Source of the DNA: Haplomitrium mnioides | Lineage: Eukaryota > Marchantiophyta > Haplomitriopsida > Calobryales | Direction: 5' to 3' | DNA: 34,893 bases | NCBI GenBank assembly: GCA_049999725.1 | Contig: JBNGIS010005855.1 | Location: 29,162 to 64,054, forward strand | Part shown: piece by piece, positions 1 through 10,384 of the stretch | How the letters are laid out: every line of letters starts with the position of its first letter | Numbering within the stretch: position 1 is the stretch's first letter | Translations under genes and position numbers: made by a program | The notes under the pieces: model-generated | Seen by the model: the letters and a program-made list of their open reading frames with translations, nothing else | Told to the model about the DNA's origin: nothing | The model's database searches: none

Positions 1-242
1 AGATAGAACCAGAAGCGGTGCTTCGGAATTGGTTTTTGGGGTTAATGCAATCCGATTCAATATTCTGGAATCCGATTTGGAGCCTGGGGAAGGTGATTAT
101 GAATCCCTGATTGTCCTGAATTCTGGAAGTGAAGATTTCTATGAGAAATAAGATTCTTTTGTCTTAAAACCACTGTCCTCCCCGAGTAAAAGAACCCGGA
201 GAATGGTAAATCTCCAATTGTCGAGATCACCTCTATGCTACA
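1..242 (+). repeat. LTR 3' end (second LTR family), truncated by window edge
   Basis: The last ~75 bp (about 168-242) resemble the end of the LTR at 25727-26743. Both have CCACT, then CTCCCCG, GTAAAAGAACCCG, a GGTTAAATCT-like stretch and a GATC..CC..AT tail, and both finish in CA (TACA here, CACA there). Sequence upstream of that does not align by eye, so the two are at best distantly related LTRs that share a U5-like end. No primer-binding site follows position 242, so this is more likely a 3' or solo LTR than a 5' LTR. The 5' boundary lies outside the window. Confidence 0.4.
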
Positions 243-814
243 GAAGAAAATCAAAAGAGAGAATTGTGATCTATGTTGCAACAAGTATATCGATATGCAA
301 TTTAGATTTGTGTTTTCCTTTTGTCAATGGCATTTTTTCTAGAAAGTACTATCTAAAAAACACATCCTCAACCTCATAAACAAACCATTGAACACATAAT
401 TGTTTTGGGTTTAGAGGTTGCTACTCATCAAATAACAAAACCTTGAGGACTTTTGCAATCCAAAAGGCTAAGCTATTTGGGTCGAGTGATGCAACAACAC
501 AAATAAAAATTTTAGTTTTCTTATCATATAGATTTCCAAATTTATGTATGCATTTTGTTTGATATGAAACAGTTTCTTCTTGTAGCCTAGATGTTCCATT
601 ATAGATTGCTCAATACGTGCAAAGTATGTTCTCTATTGGAGCCTCTTCCTCTGGCTAGTGAACATCAACTTGAGAAGATACACTAATATTTTGAGAATTA
701 TTACACATGTTTCAAGATTATCAGGTTGGAAATGTGAACTTTTTTTATTCCTCACCTCTTTCTTTCAATGATGTACACTACAATCTTTTATTAGGCAAGA
801 AAAAAGTCATTCTA
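243..814. other. AT-rich interval, no gene recognised
   Basis: I find no convincing coding region on either strand. The interval lies downstream (minus strand) of the DUF7869 remnant and may contain its decayed C-terminal tail or 3' flank, but no recognisable peptide continues past the stop at 815-817. Confidence 0.5.
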
Positions 815-1268
815 TCATTGAGTATCTGAATCTATAAAGAACTTATAGCGGTTCTCACTTATGTTGTCTTTAATTGCAAAGACCACTTTCTCGACATCAA
901 CTTCTCTTGCTTCTTTTTGAGATCATGGTGGTTTTGGATTATAAGAAAATCGTAGTGTCTTGCTAAGACTTGTTATTGTAAAATCCTTGACTTGTTTCAA
1001 ACGTTTCAAGAATCTGTTGAACATTTGGTCAATTTGATTGCAAATATAGCTGATCATGAGATATCCCACATTGATTTTTTGAAAGACATTCTTGGTAATC
1101 AAGAGACTAAGATATCCAAAGAAAATGGAGTTCTTATTCTCTTGTGTCATATTGTCCAGCTGAAGATACAAGATGGAAGGTAAAGGACCTTGAAACTCAC
1201 ATAGTATTTTTTTTAGCACTGTAATGGTCAAATTGGAGTCACTTCTCAAGTTTTCGTAGGTTAAAGAG
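815..1268 (-). pseudogene. DUF7869-type gene, C-terminal half (split by retrotransposon)
   Basis: Read on the minus strand from the target duplication, the frame gives SLTYENLRSDSNLTITVL, then LPSILYLQLDN, QENKN, FFGYLSLL, VGYLMIS, NQIDQMFNRF and FSYNPKPP. These match in order the hallmark blocks of the eukaryotic DUF7869 family: HDSNLT.NVL, LPxxLYLQLDN..ENKN, a YL..LV segment, and GHTHEDIDQ.FSR. The family's GHTH is degraded here to SYIC. The Asp of QLDN is encoded at 1154-1156. A single in-frame TGA at 923-925 interrupts the frame, which then stays open for about 36 codons (SQKEAREVDVEKVV...) to TGA at 815-817. The N-terminal half lies at 11018-11288, beyond the inserted element. DUF7869 has no established biochemical role that I know of. 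It occurs in repeated, transposon-like gene families, and a host gene remnant cannot be distinguished here from a mobile-element gene. Confidence 0.75.
1264..1268. repeat. Target site duplication AAGAG, left copy
   Basis: AAGAG directly precedes the TG that opens the 5' LTR. The identical five bases follow the CA that closes the 3' LTR (11013-11017). Five-base duplications are typical of Ty3/gypsy integrase. Confidence 0.9.
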
Positions 1269-2044
1269 TGTCAGCCAGTGGTTTGGAGCACTCAAATAGA
1301 ACTTAGGAAATCGGAAGCATCAGCGACACAATAACCCTTGGCAAGTGTGAAGGCCCCTCAGGAGCCACGGATTACTCTCAAACAGCTACTAAGAGCAGGG
1401 CGCATGAGTCTTAGGAGGGAAATAGGATCATGGCGAAAGAGATGAGGAGAGAATCGGGATCGCCAGCCAGAGGAGGGGCCCCATTTCAAAATTCAAAGTA
1501 GGCCAATGAGAGCCCGTGTGTGAGAGGGGAATCGGAGCATGGGGAGAAGGAAGAGAGCGGCGACCTATGGCGAAGCGATCGCAAAAGAAGGAAGAACAAA
1601 TCCACAATGACGAAATCTGAAGGCACTTCGAAGAAAGTTAGATCGCGGGTAGGTCCTACAGCGGCCACAAATCGGGAAGCAAGGATCAAGGATGAAAGGA
1701 GGAGGTGAGATCATCACGAGGGCGAGCAAGGCCAGGGAAGAGGGACGCCTCGATCCCGCAAGCAAGACCGTGCCCTGCAAGGGCCGATCAAACTCTTCCC
1801 TTCGAGTCTGCGAATCTTAGCGGAAATGTGGAGTCTTCGAAAGGCCCTGCGAGATTCCACAAAAATGTGGCGTCTCCGAAGCACTTCGCGGGATTCCATA
1901 GATGACATGGCGTCACCAAGAAGCCCAGAGATTTGCAGAAAGGTGCCTCCCTAAGCGGGGATCCCACTTAACCGGGTTTCGATTCATCTTACGACGTGGG
2001 GACCCCACTTAAGAGGGATCTGCAAGGAATCCAACTGGAGAGCA

Positions 2045-2290
2045 AGTAAGAAGGCCCGAAACAACGACTTATCGAAGGTCTGGTCGAAGGAAAACAGGGG
2101 AGTGTCGGAAGGATGATACATCGTAGATCCAAGCGGAAGAGGAGCGGGGTAGCCGAAGGGGCAACTTAGCGCGGATCCGGCAAGAGGAAAAACAGAAGAG
2201 AGCCGAAAGGGGGACAAATCACTGAACAGGACGAATAAGAGCGAGTGAAGGCGAAAAGGTGACTTGTCATCGATCCGATTCAACGATGCG
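2045..2290 (+). repeat. Diverged ~50-bp tandem repeats inside 5' LTR
   Basis: A motif like GCCGAAAGGGCGACTTA followed by GATCCG and a purine run (AGAGGAAG) recurs roughly every 48-52 bp. The same array is clearer in the solo LTR (about 19535-19700), where successive GGGCGA/GGGGAC starts lie 48, 52 and 48 bp apart. In the 3' LTR most of it is hidden by the N gap. Confidence 0.55.
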
Positions 2291-2412
2291 CGGCAGTGGT
2301 GAAACGGTAATCCATCACAAACCGTCCAACGGGAAGAAGGCTGAGCCAGAAGGGCGATATGGCGCCTATCCGGTTGGAGGAAACGAGGGGTACGCCGAAA
2401 AGATGATCTATC

Positions 2413-2414
<2 letters not shown>

Positions 2415-2450
<36 letters not shown>
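2415..2450 (+). repeat. Poly(T) tract of 36
   Basis: An uninterrupted run of 36 T replaces about 30 bp of unique LTR sequence present in the other two copies (GTGAATCGGGTAGCAAGA... at 8545 onward). It may be real slippage, a small insertion, or an assembly or sequencing artefact. Confidence 0.85.
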
Positions 2451-2453
<3 letters not shown>

Positions 2454-2799
2454 CTAACGTCGGTGCAACCGACGGAGGAGCAAGCGACACCGAAAAGGTG
2501 ATTCAACGCCGATCTGACATCACAAGGGTGAAAGTTCGATGGGGTACGACCGGCATCCAAAAAATCAAAAGGGGCGAACGGTCCGAAAGGGCCTTGTAAT
2601 TCTTATATTGAGCTTTTGGAAATGTTAACGAAAGGAGCCTCCAGCGCGCGTATAGTTCTTACTTCGAAGGTACGACGAAACGGCAACATCGGCACAAGTT
2701 CTTATTCGGCAAGCATAGGGAGTCCGCTGCGGTTCTTCGGATGACGTGGCGAGCACAAGGAGTCTGTGGAGAACTTTGGAAACATGGCGCACTGAGAAG

Positions 2800-3190
2800 G
2801 TTGGTAGGGTTTATGATGGTCAACTTCGGAATAAAGGTCCGCGCAACGGTCCGTCTACCCCTTCGCGGGGCGGCGTTGGACATCGGCCTTTGGATGACGT
2901 GGCACCTTGGGAAGCACGTAGGGGGTTACGTGGGTCAACCTCGGAAGGAAGTCAGCTGACGGTTTGCCTACCCCTTTGCGGGGCGGTGTCGAACGACGCC
3001 TTTTGGAGGACGTGGCGACTTCAAGGACCCTGAAGCAACTCACGGGACACGCAGCAGTAGGAGAAGAGCTCATCGGAACTCAGGTCGTGGGCGAGTCAAC
3101 TTCAGAAGGGGGGTCAGCGCGACGGTAAGCCTAACCCTTTGCGGGGCGGCGTCAGACGGCAGTGTAGCGGATGATGTGGCGTGCGGAGAG
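2800..3190 (+). repeat. Diverged ~110-160-bp repeat units inside 5' LTR
   Basis: Three units each carry GGTCAACTTCGGAAG, then CGACGGTC.GCCTACCCC, a short loop, GGGGCGGCGTCGGAC, and further on a GATGACGTGGCG-like block. The CCCC-loop-GGGG cores lie at 2858-2870, 2971-2983 and 3134-3146. The same spacing (about 113 then 163 bp) is kept in the other two LTR copies (around 8990/9102/9265 and 20283/20395/20558). The CCCC/GGGG pairs could form short hairpins. Confidence 0.6.
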
Positions 3191-4257
3191 CGAAGTGGGA
3201 TCTGCGAGGGAATATGTGGAGATTCCGTGGATTGGGTTTTGCGAGGCACTTCGGAACTCGATTCCGAAGAACCTCTTCAGACTTGGTTCCGTGGGAATCT
3301 GCGGAATCTCTTCCTGCAAGATTCCTTAGACTCCCCGTGGGATTACCGTTGTACTTGTCTTTCTTGATCAATTGAAGGGACACGAGGCTCGATTTCCTTT
3401 CTCGGGGTAACTGGGTTAACTAACAAGAGAGCCACGCGTCGCATTCTCCCACTTCGAGCTCAACGGCCATAACAATTATTCATCGGATTGGGCTCGCGGG
3501 ATCAGCGCGCAAGGGGGAGTATATCTCAATGGCCTTCGAATTCTTGGGGATTGATGCACGAGAGATTGCAGGGCATGATAGCGTTAGCAAGAAAAAGGAA
3601 TCGCGCATGGTATGGTAGGGGTGAGGATTCAATGAGGAGCTAGAAGCGGGGGTACTAGCTCCAAGGGGCCAAGGGGATTCAGAGGTGGACTGGAGGGGCA
3701 CCGAGGATCGCAGAGTGAGGAGCTCTGGATGCTTGGGTGATCCAAGTGAACTCGTCCTTGCTGGTGGACTAGAGCGGAGGGGGACCGATACGATAGCTCA
3801 AAGGGATCCTAACCTGCCAAGAACTAAGAGAGGCTACCAAGTGAGGAGCTTGGAGTTGTCTCGACATTTCCTTGTGCAAGTACATCAACCCAGAGTGTTC
3901 GGAGTACACTCTGGTGTGATTCTTCAAGCGGAGCGAGTGGTGGGGGCACGGAGACGGGGTCCAGCGTTAGTGCCTGCACACTGCACGGGATGACCCGTCG
4001 AGGCTCGGGGGTGGAGTGAGCTACTTGCAACTGAGAAAGCTGTCTTCCAGAGGTAGAAGTCAAAGAAACTCTCTTCCTAGCCTGAGGAAGTAAAAGCAAG
4101 GCTTCTCGCGAGGGAAGTTAAAAAACTATCTAGAGAGAGGGGTGCGTGGGTGGTTGCTGGGCTGCAGGTTGTAAGGCAGCAAGGATTCAGAAGGGAGGAA
4201 CCAGTTGGTGGAAATCTAGAAGGCCTTTAAGGACTCTGTTTTCTCTTGTATATATTG

Positions 4258-4264
4258 TATAAAT
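4258..4264 (+). promoter_or_regulatory. TATA-like box of 5' LTR
   Basis: TATAAAT in the context TATATTGTATAAATCG. It is conserved as TATAAAT at 10378-10384 in the 3' LTR and as TATATA at 21875-21880 in the solo LTR. It lies ~364 bp upstream of a conserved AATAAA, as expected for a U3/R promoter. The transcription start is not visible. Confidence 0.5.
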
Positions 4265-4621
4265 CGTTTGTCCATATATATGTAGATAGCTTTGTATTCT
4301 ACATTGAAGTTTTTGTAGATTCATTAGATTATGAGATAGCTAGACAAGCTGAATAGACCATGGGACCACTCTAGAGGGGGAGTCAAACCCCTAGACACAA
4401 ACAAGTGATCTTGGAGGTGAATGCCATCTGTTCTTGGTCTTGTAAGTAGAGCTTAGGAATTAGTTCATACTTATGATAGCTAGGAAATAATTGTGCCAAT
4501 CTTATGACAACCCTGAAAGGGGGAGTCCATACCTATTGTGTTGAATATTGGTGCAAGTCACAACACCCATTCTGCCCCAAGCACAAATAAGGTGGCAAGG
4601 CCTAAGACATTGGGTCCTTTG

Positions 4622-4627
4622 AATAAA
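4622..4627 (+). promoter_or_regulatory. Candidate polyadenylation signal AATAAA (5' LTR)
   Basis: AATAAA in GAATAAAGCGG, conserved at 10741-10746 and 22232-22237 in the other two copies. Its place between the TATA-like box and the LTR end fits an R-region poly(A) signal. Confidence 0.45.
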
Positions 4628-4893
4628 GCGGAAGAATCACACAAAGCACAGATGGGTGTTATAGATGTGGACTTGAGAATGTTTGAGTAACTGACTTGAG
4701 TGCAACCAGAAGTAAGAGAGAGTGGTGTGTTAAAGGCTGGAAAGGAAAGGAAGAATCCTTAGAGCATGAAAGTGGTAACTGGCAAGGGGCCATCTCAGAA
4801 AAGAACCTGAAAGCCCGTAATTTGTCTTCCCTTGCATTCAAAGTAGAACTTGAAAAGGTTAAGGCCTGGAACAGAGGAGCGACATGAATTTTT

Positions 4894-4911
4894 TGGCGCT
4901 AGAAGGAGGGC
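4894..4911 (+). other. Candidate primer-binding site
   Basis: TGGCGCTAGAAGGAGGG begins 9 nt after the end of the 5' LTR. Plant Ty3/gypsy primer-binding sites typically begin TGGCG or TGGTA within a few bases of the LTR. I cannot assign the complementary tRNA from the sequence alone. Confidence 0.6.
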
Positions 4912-4962
4912 CAAAGGTTTGAAGGCCTAAGGCCTAAGGCTTGAAGGCCAAAGGTTTGAAGA
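4908..4962 (+). repeat. Short direct repeats in the leader
   Basis: GCCAAAGGTTTGAAG occurs twice, separated by GCCTAAGGCCTAAGGCTTGAAG, itself built of CCTAAGG repeats. The block lies in the untranslated leader between primer-binding site and gag, where packaging and dimerisation signals usually sit. No function can be shown. Confidence 0.6.
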
Positions 4963-5079
4963 AACCTGAGACCAACCCAAACTAGAGACACCACTTTGTG
5001 CACGTGAGCCTCAAGTCAGTTTGGAAGAAAGCCACTTCTTAGAAACAGAGCAACTGGGGGTTAAGTCTTTTGAAGAAGA

Positions 5080-6696
5080 GTGGCGGACAAAAGGGATTGT
5101 TGGGTGGAAGTGGTAGTAGCCAGTGGAGGGATGGCCAACCCAGTACCACCTTCTGGGCTTCGAGGAAGATTCAAATACAGGTCCTTCAAGGGACTCCCGA
5201 TGATGACCCAAATGCATGGTTGGACAACCTTGAAAACACTACAGCGGCGAATGGGGAAGCCCACGTGAAGATTGGAATCTTGCCTACAGTCTTGAAGGGA
5301 GAAGCCCAACCCTGGTACAAGGATTCGCCGGATAATATCAAACGGGGCTAGCACGCATTCAAGGAGGCCTTCATAGTAGAGTTCTGTGAGATCGGAGAAG
5401 AAACAGAGGCGCTAATCAAGATGGGTCAGTTGAGGATGAAGAAGAAGGAGTCTATGAGGAAGTTCCTCCAACAATTCAAGAAAGTGGCAAGGAAGCTAAA
5501 CCCCCCAGCCACTGATGGAATGCTTACGGCATGGTTCCTGGCTGCTCTACCCAGAAGGATTGGGACCTGGGTAAGACAAGCGGATCCACAGACTCTGGAG
5601 GAGGCTCTCAATTCAGCCCGGTCCCATGTGAAGGCCTCCTTCACCAGTTCCCGCAGAAAGGCACAGGCCAGATACGACTCTGATAATTCTTCGGACACCT
5701 CGAACAGTAACGAGGAAACTGATCAGAGTTCCGAGTCCTCATCGAAAAGCGAGAATGAGTCGAGCAACACCAGCTCACAAGAGGATCGATCATCCAAGAA
5801 GAAGAAGAAGAAGGAGCATAGGAAGAAGAAGCCAGCCAAGGAGGTGCATCATCACAAGGGGGCTAGCAAGGGGAGGTACAACAAAACTGAACCCGAACCT
5901 GAGGCTAGTAGGAGGCCAAGGGGAGGGATTGAATTGATGAGCTGAGCGCCAAGTTGGAGGTGATGAACATCCTTCTGGCAAGGATCAAACCGGAGGGAAG
6001 ATCCAGGAGAGTTGGAGTCTGGTGTGTCCGATGCAAGTAACACAGACACTCCCCCCAGGAATGTCTGAATGACGCCAATGTTGTGCATTATGTAAGGGAG
6101 GAAGCACTAGAGTATGTGAGGGAGGAAGTAGAATATGTCTTGGAGGAGGCCCCATAAATGGTGCATCAAATCAACGGGGGACTTCGGTCAATTCTGAGCA
6201 GGCCTGTAGGAGGGAACGCAGGGCCTATGAATCAGTGGGTTGCCCCACGGCCATCCAGGACCACAATCATGGTTTGTTGGAATTGTGGCCAACCCGACCA
6301 CATTTCCTCTAGCTATCCAGAGCCGCGGAAGAGCAATTATGGCCAACCACCTCTCCTGTGCTTCCAAAGCAAAACGGAGGGGCATGTAGCCATGAATTGC
6401 CCAAACAGAAGGCCAGATGTTGCTCCTGGACCAAGTGCGAATCCTCCTCCTCCGGCCAATGTCAATCTGATCACACTAGAGTTGGAGGAGGAAGCGGAAT
6501 TGCCAAGTTGGGAGACTCCAACTTCCAAAGATTGTTTCAAGTGGTCATCAGGGCAGGGGCCAAGGCCAAAAATAGAAGCCAGAGGAAGGTCAAGGAAAGA
6601 GCTAAGCAGGAAGTGGCTCGAGCGACCTCACCTCGGAATGATTCTGATTATCGGCGGGATAATCCGAAATGGTTCTACCCGGAGCAGCAGGACTAG
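5080..6696 (+). pseudogene. gag: Gag of the gag-protease element (broken)
   Basis: The frame starts near 5080, where GTG is followed by ADKRD; an ATG is no longer present. A frameshift near 5190 joins RFKYRSFKG to TPDDDPNAWLDNLEN. The retrotransposon Gag capsid core follows: VLKGEAQPWYKD, AFKEAF, LRMKKKESMRKFLQQF, LTAWFLAALP. A single TAG at 5349-5351 splits it. Next comes a Ser/Lys-rich acidic-basic linker (DSDNSSDTSNS..., KKKKKKEHRKKK) ending at a frameshift near 5940. The frame then continues to three zinc-knuckle-like motifs with stops at 6038-6040 and 6155-6157. Another frameshift near 6530 leads to FQVVIRAGAKAK and an in-frame TAG at 6694-6696. Gag would form the particle that packages the element RNA. 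At least four stops and three frameshifts rule out a product. Confidence 0.88.
6023..6400 (+). other. Three degenerate CCHC zinc knuckles in Gag
   Basis: Knuckle 1 (6023-6064) keeps the C-X2-C-X4-H-X4-C spacing (CVRCK.HRHSPQEC) but has TAA inside. Knuckle 2 (6275-6316) reads CWNCGQPDHISSSY, with the last Cys replaced by Tyr. Knuckle 3 (6359-6400) reads CFQSKTEGHVAMNC, with the second Cys replaced by Ser. Such knuckles bind element RNA in the nucleocapsid. Each has lost function by a different change. Confidence 0.75.
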
Positions 6697-7635
6697 GTGA
6701 GGAGGCAATTGGAGGCTTTGGAGGCTCTAGAACAAGAGCAAGCAGCAGAGGAGACCCTCAAGGAAGTCAAGAAGCAGCAGGGAGGGATCCAGGAGGTACA
6801 TGAGAAGATTGCAGTTGTGGAAGAGGGGGCGAAGCCTAGCCCCTACAGCATTCAAGCGAACATAAGAAATTGTTCTGTCACAACTACAGTAGGCCAACTC
6901 CTCAAGGATAGCCCACTGTATTGGAGACAGCTCCGTGAATTGTTGATGGGTGCAAAGAGGAGGAAGAGGCTACCCAAGGTGGGAGCTCTAGTAGATCTGC
7001 AACTAATCTGTGAAGACAAGAGGGGCCCGGAGATCGACATCCAAATTGCGGGATGGATACTGTCTCTAGTGCCCGTAGACGGAGGGGCATGAGTCAGCAT
7101 CATGGTGGAGGAAACAACTCATAAGCTGGGATTCACGGAGTTCTAGCCTATAGCCAGGATCATGAGGCTGGCGGATGGGTCGCGAGTAAAGCCATTGGGC
7201 TCTTTCCTCCAAATTCCAACATTCATAGGGGGAAAAGAGTTCAAGTTGAATTATCTGGTAATGCAACCCGCCAGAGCTTCTCCTTACCCGATGTTGATAG
7301 GAAGGCCGTGGTTGTATGGGGCCAGAGTAATGCGCAACTAGGGGAACTCCACATTGGTGTTTGGCTCTGACAAAATGACGGTGCACTATGGTCTTGTTCC
7401 TCACTTATGGGAAACACAGTATGAGGCAGAGTACGACAGTGAGTGGTCTGAGGAAGAGAATGATTCAGAGTACCACTACTGGGTGCAATTGGTGAGTGAA
7501 GCAGCAGAGGAGGATCTCTTGGAGGAGGGTGTGGTGTCTGTCCACCAAAGCGAATTATCCATCTTTGACGGACCAGAGCATCAGTGGAGGGAATCAGCGG
7601 CAGACAGGGCCAAGGGTGAGGACACCAGGATCTGA
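6697..7635 (+). pseudogene. pro: Retropepsin (aspartic protease) of the element (broken)
   Basis: A Gln/Glu-rich coiled-coil-like stretch (EALEALEQEQAAEETLKEV) leads into a protease domain in one frame. VPVDGGA then VSIM is the active-site loop (family pattern D-S/T/G-G-A/S, then VNIM or similar); the residue after Ala is a TGA (7090-7092). Further on are RLADGSRVKPLGS, a FIGGKEFKLNYLVM strand and PMLIGRPWLYGA, matching the hydrophobic-GRPWL block near the C-terminus of plant retropepsins. TAG at 7144-7146 and 7339-7341 also interrupt it. The frame runs to TGA at 7633-7635. It would cleave the Gag polyprotein. In autonomous relatives RT follows, but none is found here. Confidence 0.85.
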
Positions 7636-7841
7636 AGAGGGGACAGGTCCGAAGTGTCTCATCGGATGAAGAAAGCAGACATGGGGAGGTCCAAAGAAGC
7701 TCATCGGGAGGCAGGCGGAGTTCGACTGGCTACTCTTATGCCACCAGTGAGCACTTCAACAAATTGAGGAGGTATGAGGATCAGGAGAAAAATGAGGGCC
7801 CAACTGGGACCCCATCAAGGGTGTCCAGCCAGCGCAAGTAA
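7626..7841 (+). pseudogene. Ser-rich C-terminal tail of the gag-protease polyprotein
   Basis: A third frame overlapping the end of the protease frame reads VSSDEESRHGEVQRSSS, then GYSYATSEHFNKLRRYEDQ, and closes at TAA 7839-7841. The open, polar, Ser/Arg-rich composition suggests it was the natural end of the polyprotein before a frameshift. After it there are only ~160 bp of GT-rich leader to the polypurine tract, which leaves no room for a pol domain. Confidence 0.5.
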
Positions 7842-8002
7842 GTTGTATGTGGGTGTGTGCGTGTGTGTTTTGTCGAGGGAGGGGGAGGGGGTGTTTCGTG
7901 GGGTTGTTTTGAAGGAGTTACAAAGTCGAGCCAGCGACCATCCAAAAGAGGCACCAAAAAATTGAGGGAGAAGAAGTGTGTTCGCGGAGACGCTTCACAC
8001 TT

Positions 8003-8015
8003 GAAGGGGGAGTTA
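8003..8015 (+). other. Polypurine tract
   Basis: GAAGGGGGAGTTA ends exactly where the 3' LTR begins (TGCCAACC). This is the standard position and composition of the plus-strand primer. Confidence 0.85.
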
Positions 8016-8233
8016 TGCCAACCGATGGTTTGGAGCACTCAAGCAAAACTCAAGAAATCGGGAGCATCAACGACATAATAACTTTTGGCGAGTGTGAAGG
8101 CTCCTCAAGAGCCACAGATTTCCCTTCGAGTCCGCGAATCCTAGCGGAAATGTGGAGTCCTCGAAAGGCCCCGCAAGATTCCACGCAAACGTGGCGTCTC
8201 CGGAGCACTTCGCGGGATTCCACGGATGACATG

Positions 8234-8333
8234 NNNNNNNNNNNNNNNNNNNNNNNNNNNNNNNNNNNNNNNNNNNNNNNNNNNNNNNNNNNNNNNNNNN
8301 NNNNNNNNNNNNNNNNNNNNNNNNNNNNNNNNN
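8234..8333. other. Assembly gap (100 N)
   Basis: Exactly 100 N, a placeholder. Alignment of its edges with the 5' LTR (1909 and 2202) predicts about 292 bp of missing sequence. Confidence 0.95.
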
Positions 8334-10377
8334 GCCATAAGGGGACAAATCACCGAACGGGATGAATAAGAGCGAGTGAGGGCGAAAAGGCAACTTGTCG
8401 GCGATCTTGTTCAACGATGCGCGGTAGTGGTGAAATGGTGATTCATTGCGAACTGTCCAACGAGAAGAAGGCTAAGCCAGAAGGGCGATATGACGCCTAT
8501 CCAGTTGGGAGAAATGAGGGGTACGCCAAAAAGACGATCTATCAGTGAATCGGGTAGCAAGATGAGGGCAGCTGAAAAATCAATCTAACACCGGTGCGAC
8601 CGACGAAGGAGCAAACGGCGCTGAAAGGGTGATTCAACGCCAATCCGGCATCACAATGGTGAAAGTTTGATGGGATACGGCTGACATCCGAAAGTTCAAA
8701 AGGGGCGAACGGTCCAAAAAGGCCTTGTAGTTCTTATATCAAGCTTTTGGAAATGTTAACGAAGAGAGCTTCGGACGCGTGCATAGTTCTTACTTCGAAG
8801 GTACAACGAAATGGCGACATCGGTACAAGTTCTTAGTCGGCGAGCATAGAGAGTCCATTGCGGTTCTTTGAATGACGTGGCGAGCGTAGGGAGTCCGCAA
8901 AAAGTTTCGGAAACGTGGCGCCCTGAGAAGGTTGGTAGGGTTTCCGATGGTCAACTTCAGAAGAAGGGTCCAAGGGACAATCCGCCTACCTCTTCGCAGG
9001 GCGGCATTGGACGGTGGCCTTTGGACGACGTGGCGCCTTGGGAAGCACGCAGGGGGTTTCGTGGGTCAACCTTGGAAGGAAGTCAGCCGACGGGTTGCCT
9101 ACCCCTTTGCGGGGGGGCGTCGGACGACGCCCTTTGGAGGACATGGCGACTCCAAGGACCCCGAAGCAACTCACGAGACACGCGGCAGCAAGAGAAGAGC
9201 TCATCGGACCTTAGGCCGCGGGCGAGTCAACTTCGGAAGGGGGGTCAGCACGACGGTCAGCCTACCCCTTTGCAGGACGGCATTGGACGGCAGTGCAACG
9301 GATGACGTGGCGCGCGGAGAGCAAAGTGGAATTTGCGGGGGAATATGTGGAGATTCTCTGGACTGGATTCCGCTAGGAGCTTCGGAACTCAGTTCCAAAG
9401 AACCTCGTTGGACTTGGTTCCGCGAAAATCTGCGGAATCTCTTCCTGCAAGATTCCTTGGACTCCTCGTGGGATTACCGTTGTACTTGTCTTTCTTGATC
9501 AATTGAAGGGACACGAGGCTTGATTTCCTTTCTTGGGGTAACTAGATTAACTAATAAGGGAGCCACGCGTCGCATTCTCCCACTTTGAGCTCAACGGCCA
9601 TAACGACTATTCATTGGATCGGGCTTGCGAGATCAGCGCACAAAGGGAAGTATACCTCGATGGCCTTCGAATTCTTGGGGGTTGATGCACGGACGATTGT
9701 GGGGCGCGACAACGATAGCAAGACAAGGGAATCACGCATGGTAAGGCATGGCTGAGGATTCAATAACGAGCTACGTGAAGCGGGGGTACTAGCTCCAAGG
9801 GGCAAGAGGGATTCGGAGGTGGACTGGAGGGGCGCCAAAGATCACAGAGTGAGGAGCTCTGGATGCTCGAGCGATCTAGGTGAACTCGTCTTTGTCGGTG
9901 GACCAGAGCGGAGGGGGATCAATACAATAGCTCAAAGGGATCTTGACCTGCCGAGAATTAAGGAGAGGCTACCAAGTGAGGAGCTTGGAGTTGTCTTGGC
10001 ATTTCCTTGTGCAAGTGCATCAGCCCAGAGTGTTCGGAGTACACTCTGGTGTGATTCTTCAAGTGGAGCTGAGAGGGGGGGCTGCGTTAGTGCTTGCGCA
10101 CTGCGTGGGATGACCCGTCGAGGCTCGGGGGTGGAGTGAGCTACTTGCAGCTAGGAAAGCTATCTTCTAGAGGTGGAAGTCAAAGAAACTCTCTTCCTAG
10201 CCTGAGGAAGTAAAAGCAAGGCTTCTCACGAGGGAAGTTAAAAAACTATCTGGAGAGAGGGGTGCATGGGTGGTTTTTGAGCTGCAGGTTGTAAGGCAGC
10301 AAGGATTTAGAAGGGAGGAACCAGTTGGTGGAAATCTAGAGGGCCTTCAAGGACTCTTTTTTCTCTTGCATATATTA

Positions 10378-10384
10378 TATAAAT
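10378..10384 (+). promoter_or_regulatory. TATA-like box of 3' LTR
   Basis: TATAAAT at the position equivalent to 4258-4264 in the 5' LTR. Confidence 0.45.

Larger units (their letters stand above)
1269..4884 (+). repeat. 5' LTR, 3616 bp
   Basis: Opens with TGTCAGCCAG and closes with GAGCGACA. It aligns along its length with 8016-11012 and 18697-22497. It is GC-rich and CpG-rich compared with the flanks and holds two kinds of internal tandem repeats, a TATA-like box (4258-4264) and an AATAAA (4622-4627). Several open frames cross it, but they are not conserved between the three copies. It retains a ~423-bp stretch (1374-1796) that the 3' LTR has lost and that the solo LTR also keeps, so the loss is in the 3' LTR. 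Confidence 0.92.

Noticed and set aside
1269-8015. Search for RT, RNase H or integrase in the gag-protease element
   Set aside because: No YxDD, RNase H or DDE/HHCC motif was seen in any frame between 4885 and 8015; pol is absent rather than decayed.
8868-9498. Overlapping 145- and 188-codon open frames in the 3' LTR
   Set aside because: They occupy the same repeat array in two different frames; neither is conserved in the 5' or solo LTR.
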